Origin: Micromonospora arborensis
Lineage (GTDB): Bacteria; Actinomycetota; Actinomycetes; Mycobacteriales; Micromonosporaceae
NCBI RefSeq assembly: GCF_003205615.1
Contig: NZ_PYBV01000001.1
Coordinates: 136,355 to 200,354, forward strand
Direction: 5' to 3'
DNA length: 64,000 bases
Positions 62,420 through 64,000 of the stretch are shown in pieces (the stretch's first letter is position 1; each line of letters begins with the position of its first letter). Under the pieces are notes generated by a model that made no database searches, was not told the origin of the DNA, and saw only the letters and a program-made list of their open reading frames with translations. A program made the position numbers and the translations under genes.

Positions 62420-62447
62420 GCAACATCACTGCACCCTTCCTGCAACA
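62419..62447. promoter_or_regulatory. Direct repeats TGCAACA upstream of the XRE gene
   Basis: TGCAACA at 62419-62425 and 62441-62447, 22 bp (two helical turns) apart, with TGCACCC between at 62430-62436. The first overlaps the ATG of the regulator. This is a plausible binding site for the regulator itself. Confidence 0.4.
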
Positions 62448-62671
62448 CCGAATGTCTCGCCCGGCACGCAATTGCCTTCCGTTCCTCGTGCGTCAATATG
62501 GCTTGAGGCTAGGAGGACTCCGAGCGTTGCACAAGGTGGCCAGCATGGAACATGCTGTCACGCGTCAGAAGGCCTCCGGATAAGCGCCGGAATGGCGACG
62601 ACAATAACGCGCGGCCTCGCACACCTGGATGTGCCGGGGCGACGCCATTCCGCATCAGGAAGGACGCCGTA
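62448..62671. other. Divergent intergenic region with palindrome
   Basis: About 220 bp. The clearest signal is CAGCATG-GAA-CATGCTG (62541-62557), a perfect 7-bp inverted repeat. No promoter stands out. Confidence 0.5.
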
Positions 62672-62842
62672 ATGCGGGTGTCGTACAACGAATACCTCTT
62701 GGTCACCGCGCTGACCCTCGCCCGCCGGCACCGGCCAGTCTGGAGTTGGGCGCGGTGGCGCAAGGTGTGCCGCTGCGGCGCGGAGTTGCCCTGCCGAGCC
62801 CGCCACCGCATCCCGATCAACCGTGGGCACTGGCCGACGTGA
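62672..62842 (+). CDS. Small Cys-containing hypothetical protein
   Basis: A 56-residue basic protein (MRVSYNEYLL start; CRCGAELPCRARHR in the middle, a possible zinc knuckle with Cys and His). GGAAGGA lies about nine bases before ATG 62672. Its TGA overlaps the GTG of the next gene (GTGA). Not recognised. With the next gene it forms a small operon facing the XRE/DUF397 pair. Confidence 0.7.
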   Translation: MRVSYNEYLLVTALTLARRHRPVWSWARWRKVCRCGAELPCRARHRIPINRGHWPT

Positions 62843-63105
62843 GCGCCCTCAGGCCGGGAGACGTACTGCTGATCGGCGAGGCGTGTTCGGTCCAGTTCGC
62901 CGGCGACCGGGCGCTGCGCCTCCGGCTGGTCCGCGTGGACCAGCGCCCGACGTACCACGGGTGGATCTGGCTGGCCGGGTACGTGCTCGACAACAAGGGC
63001 TTGGCCATCGACAAGCGGGAGGTGTACGTGCAGCAGGCCGGATTGCGAGTGCTGCCGCCACACGCCGGGGCGAGGTCTCCTGCCGAAGCGACCCTCGCGC
63101 GGTAG
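62839..63105 (+). CDS. Small hypothetical protein coupled to the Cys-containing one
   Basis: An 88-residue soluble, beta-rich protein (LRPGDVLLIGEACSVQFAGD at the start, YHGWIWLAGYVLD in the middle). The GTG start overlaps the previous stop. Composition and codon use are normal for the genome. Function unknown; association with XRE/DUF397 loci would be worth testing. Confidence 0.7.
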   Translation: MSALRPGDVLLIGEACSVQFAGDRALRLRLVRVDQRPTYHGWIWLAGYVLDNKGLAIDKREVYVQQAGLRVLPPHAGARSPAEATLAR

Positions 63106-63141
63106 GAAAACGGCGATCGTCTGCCGCCGTACCCGGAATTG

Positions 63142-63167
63142 GTGTCAGGAAACGCCCAACGGGGTAC
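63142..63167 (+). promoter_or_regulatory. Candidate sigma-B-type stress promoter
   Basis: GTGT (63142-63145) and GGGTAC (63162-63167) with a 16-bp spacer resemble the GTTT-N14-16-GGGTAC pattern of actinobacterial general-stress sigma factors, about 70 bp before the next start. Confidence 0.35.
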
Positions 63168-63234
63168 TTCAGGGCCGTACCGCGTGGGTGCCACCCGAGT
63201 TGTCGGCCACCACGCATTAATCAGGAGGTGTGTA

Positions 63235-64000
63235 GTGGTCAAGATTCCTTCGCTGTCCCGCCGGTCCGAGCCGGCGCCGACGCGGGACGAGAACCTCGAC
63301 GGTCGCATCGACGGCCGCGACACCCCGGTCAACGACCGGCAGAACACGATGGTGCTCGGAGGCCGGTCAACCGACGGCGAGCGCGACCGCCCGGTGGTCA
63401 CCGACCGGGCCACCGACCAGGCGACGTACCGCAATGCTGCCGTGCCCACCGAGCAGACCGGGCGGACCGGCGAGGCCGAACGGCGGGCCGCCGAGCGGGC
63501 CGCCGTGGCCCGCGCCGCCATCGCCCGCCCGGTGGAGGGCGACGCACGGCCCGCCCGGCCGGTGGACAGCGACGCCCGGCCCGGCACCGACCCGACCACG
63601 ACGCGCACCGCCGAGCGGGACACCGACCTCGACGGCAGCACCCGGCGGACCGACCCGACGGACCGGGTCGCGACCGCCCGCCCGGCCGACCCGACCCCGG
63701 ACCACACCGAGCCGGAGCCGGCGGTGGTGCGCGGCCCCAAGCCGCGGGCCAGCCTGCTCGCCACCCTCGGGCTGATCGTGTCCGTCGCCGGTGCGCTGTT
63801 CGTGCTGACCGGCACCCTGGCCGGGTACGGCATCGGGCTCGGCGCGGTCGGCGCGGTGCTCGCGGTGCTCGGTCTGCTGGCCACCCGCCGCCGGCACGTC
63901 GCCGGGAAGACCGACGCGCTGTTCGGAGTGCTCATCGGTCTGGCCGCCGTGGTGATCGGGGTGCTGGCGATGAGCGGCCAGTTCGACTGGCCCACCACCG
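63235..64000 (+). CDS. Membrane protein with long charged N-terminus (cut by window end)
   Basis: Partial: the frame is still open at base 64000. AGGAGG (63223-63228) is six bases before GTG 63235. About 180 hydrophilic residues rich in Arg, Asp, Thr and Ala come first (DENLDGRIDGRDTPVNDRQN near the start), probably disordered. At least two membrane helices follow (ASLLATLGLIVSVAGALFVL and a Val/Leu/Gly-rich one), then a third near the end. The family is not recognised. A sigma-B-like promoter may drive it, suggesting stress control. Confidence 0.8.
   Translation, partial: MVKIPSLSRRSEPAPTRDENLDGRIDGRDTPVNDRQNTMVLGGRSTDGERDRPVVTDRATDQATYRNAAVPTEQTGRTGEAERRAAERAAVARAAIARPVEGDARPARPVDSDARPGTDPTTTRTAERDTDLDGSTRRTDPTDRVATARPADPTPDHTEPEPAVVRGPKPRASLLATLGLIVSVAGALFVLTGTLAGYGIGLGAVGAVLAVLGLLATRRRHVAGKTDALFGVLIGLAAVVIGVLAMSGQFDWPTT

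Overview
The window is one strand-mixed stretch of a very GC-rich actinobacterial chromosome. GTG and TTG starts are frequent, third codon positions are almost always G or C, and the housekeeping order argS-lysA-hom-thrC-thrB-rho-rpmE-prfA-prmC-tsaC-LMW phosphatase is actinobacterial. Gene content (long Rho insertion, DUF397/XRE pairs, DUF3105-DUF305 pair, DUF6412 beside a YidC paralogue) and the families of intergenic palindromes suggest Micromonosporaceae, probably Micromonospora or a close relative. That assignment is inference from gene order and style, not from a database search.

Layout. 22-4449 (minus): class A penicillin-binding protein, then the overlapping prmC-tsaC-phosphatase operon. 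4523-6070 (plus): a diguanylate cyclase wedged into the housekeeping cluster. 6117-7557 (minus): prfA and rpmE. 7833-8729 (plus): a T4-type polynucleotide kinase/phosphatase. 8776-12264 (minus): a large secreted phosphodiester glycosidase-metallophosphatase. 12564-15949 (minus): rho and thrB. 16014-21527 (minus): an inserted trio of MFS exporter, Tat-exported polysaccharide deacetylase and RND pump. 21714-27278 (minus): thrC, hom, lysA, argS. 27376-28865 (plus): DUF3105 and DUF305. 28866-30740: repeats, an IS630-derived protein, tRNA-Arg(CCG) and a decayed gene. 30737-43531: an accessory region rich in regulators and resistance-type proteins (TetR-DUF3159; AraC-VOC-UvrA-like; LigD polymerase domain; HxlR with a divergent DHA2 exporter; TetR-MMPL; erythromycin-esterase family). 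43683-48890: Tat-exported metallophosphatase with a PQQ-type propeller, oxidoreductase, two small membrane proteins, SDR. 48934-56498: GH13 enzyme, DedA, YidC-like, YbdK-like ligase, FAD disulfide-reductase-like enzyme, LacI regulator. 56709-58924: fructokinase and AGE-family isomerase operon behind LacI-type operators. 59348-61282: antibiotic-kinase-like protein and Nei glycosylase. 61339-63105: XRE/DUF397 module facing two tiny overlapping genes. 63235-end: a membrane protein cut by the window edge.

How the genes work together. Three themes recur. (1) Aspartate-family amino acids and translation/termination functions (lysA, hom, thrC, thrB; argS, prfA, prmC, rpmE, tsaC, rho) sit in one ancestral block that has been opened at several joints by unrelated genes. 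(2) Local regulator-plus-effector modules carry visible operators: the TetR palindromes before the MMPL pump, the palindrome over the promoter of TetR-DUF3159, the LacI-like palindromes before the isomerase-kinase operon, and HxlR/DHA2 divergence. (3) Intergenic gaps carry several different palindromic or tandem repeat elements (28939-29138, 47011-47155, 56531-56720, 60305-60468, 12422-12492); these look like families that should recur elsewhere in the genome.

I found no CRISPR array, rRNA, prophage block, complete insertion sequence or biosynthetic gene cluster. The candidates I would follow first are the T4-Pnkp-like RNA/DNA end-healing enzyme at 7833-8729, the AraC-VOC-UvrA-like triad at 32721-35995, and the repeat families. 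All functional calls rest on motif recognition by eye.
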